Origin: Nitrospirota bacterium
GTDB taxonomy: Bacteria > Nitrospirota > Nitrospiria > Nitrospirales > UBA8639
Direction: 5' to 3'
Assembly (NCBI GenBank): GCA_003235785.1
Contig: QJYE01000133.1
Span: 1-6,915 of the forward strand
Length of the DNA stretch: 6,915 nt
Shown: piece after piece, positions 6,622 to 6,915 of the stretch
How positions within the stretch are numbered: position 1 is the stretch's first letter
How the letters are laid out: each line of letters opens with the position of its first letter
The notes under the pieces: generated by a model
What the model was told of the DNA's origin: nothing
Seen by the model: the letters and a program-made list of their open reading frames with translations, nothing else
Databases searched by the model: none
Made by a program: the position numbers and the translations under genes

Positions 6622-6717
6622 AATTAGGGAGGAAAACCTGAACTCGACAAATGGGGGGTATACCGCTCAATTAAAAATCATGCCCTTCAATTCAACCCAA
6701 GAAAGATGTCCCTAATT
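6622..6717. repeat. Inverted 9-mers AATTAGGGA / TCCCTAATT
   Basis: AATTAGGGA (6622-6630) and TCCCTAATT (6709-6717) are exact reverse complements separated by 78 bases. They could be the ends of a small non-autonomous element, but no flanking target duplication is visible, and nine bases over this span could arise by chance. Confidence 0.2.
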
Positions 6718-6727
6718 GAGTCCTCTT

Positions 6728-6858
6728 TGTAGCGACGTTCCGGTGGAACGTCGTCTTCGTCCCATATCAACCAGTTCCCAGAACCCACTGGGTGGCTACT
6801 CCACAACCTGTCGTCGTCATACATTTCCAGATAGACGCCCCACCGGGGCGTCTCTACA
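6728..6858. repeat. REPIN-like element: two related hairpins in inverted orientation
   Basis: The left hairpin is TGTAG then CGACGTTCC-GGT-GGAACGTCG (6728-6753). The right hairpin, read on the opposite strand from 6858, is TGTAG then AGACGCCCC-GGT-GGGGCGTCT. The two units share TGTAG, GACG, CCGGTGG and CGTC. They differ at two adjacent stem positions, where TT pairs with AA in one and CC pairs with GG in the other, so pairing is preserved. Two REP hairpins facing each other across about 77 bases fit the REPIN layout known from transposase-mobilised REP families. No transposase is in the window. Confidence 0.65.
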
Positions 6859-6908
6859 ATCCGATCAGCTTGCTGACAGGTTCAAACAGGGGACTGTACC
6901 GGATTGTA
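6855..6908. repeat. Inverted repeat TACAATCCG / CGGATTGTA at the right edge
   Basis: TACAATCCG (6855-6863) and CGGATTGTA (6900-6908) are exact reverse complements with 36 bases between them. A smaller ACAG-GGGA-CTGT hairpin lies inside. The left copy overlaps the CTACA end of the REPIN-like element, so this may be a further unit of the same cluster or a larger structure continuing beyond the window. Confidence 0.35.
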
Positions 6909-6915
6909 TCGAACA

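Larger units (their letters stand above)
6340..6915. other. Gene-free, repeat-rich region at the right edge
   Basis: I find no credible coding region. The plus-strand frames at 6413-6715 run straight through the inverted repeats, lack ribosome binding sites and have no recognisable protein character. The region instead holds a succession of hairpins and inverted repeats, described separately: 6441-6551, 6556-6577, 6622-6717, 6728-6858 and 6855-6908. Such clustering is typical of REP-type intergenic DNA. Confidence 0.65.

Noticed and set aside
6413..6715. Overlapping plus-strand ORFs in the right flank
   Set aside because: They pass straight through REP-like inverted repeats and lack ribosome binding sites and conserved protein features.

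Overview
The window looks like bacterial chromosomal DNA of roughly balanced base composition, from an organism with a Gram-negative type of export biology. One encoded protein has a Tat (twin-arginine) leader, one has a Sec leader, and the non-coding DNA is rich in REP-like hairpins. The gene style resembles that of environmental lineages such as the Nitrospirota, but that is only an impression; no marker gene here fixes the taxonomy. All supported genes lie on the minus strand and are read from right to left.

Layout from the left edge. (1) Positions 1-2677 are one uninterrupted minus-strand reading frame that runs off the left edge. It covers at least 892 codons of a large exported protein with a Tat signal and proline-rich linkers; I do not recognise its function. 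Because no stop codon lies inside the window, it is easy to miss if only closed ORFs are considered. (2) Immediately upstream, 2786-3067 encodes a 93-residue ORF that aligns without gaps to the first 89 residues of the large protein and then stops. It is most likely the surviving front end of a decayed tandem paralogue. A 47-codon ORF starting with TTG (3064-3207) overlaps its start by ATGA. (3) Positions 3208-3504 are non-coding and hold a long imperfect inverted repeat. (4) Positions 3505-6048 encode a complete subtilisin-family (S8) secreted serine protease with all catalytic residues, a pro-region, a proline-rich linker and a cysteine-rich C-terminal domain. (5) Positions 6049-6915 contain no gene I can support. 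They hold a structured leader region, a clear plus-strand intrinsic terminator with no obvious gene in front of it (possibly a small RNA), and a dense run of inverted repeats. One of these is a REPIN-like pair whose two hairpins differ by compensating base changes.

How the genes may work together: the window encodes two large exported proteins on the same strand, one of them a protease. The protease could mature or trim the neighbouring Tat substrate, but the roughly 830-base gap between the protease stop and the large gene's start, the intervening remnant and the lack of a shared operon signal make this only a hypothesis. The observations most worth following are the uncharacterised Tat-exported family with its duplicated front end, the cysteine-rich C-terminal domain of the protease, and the repeat-rich right flank.
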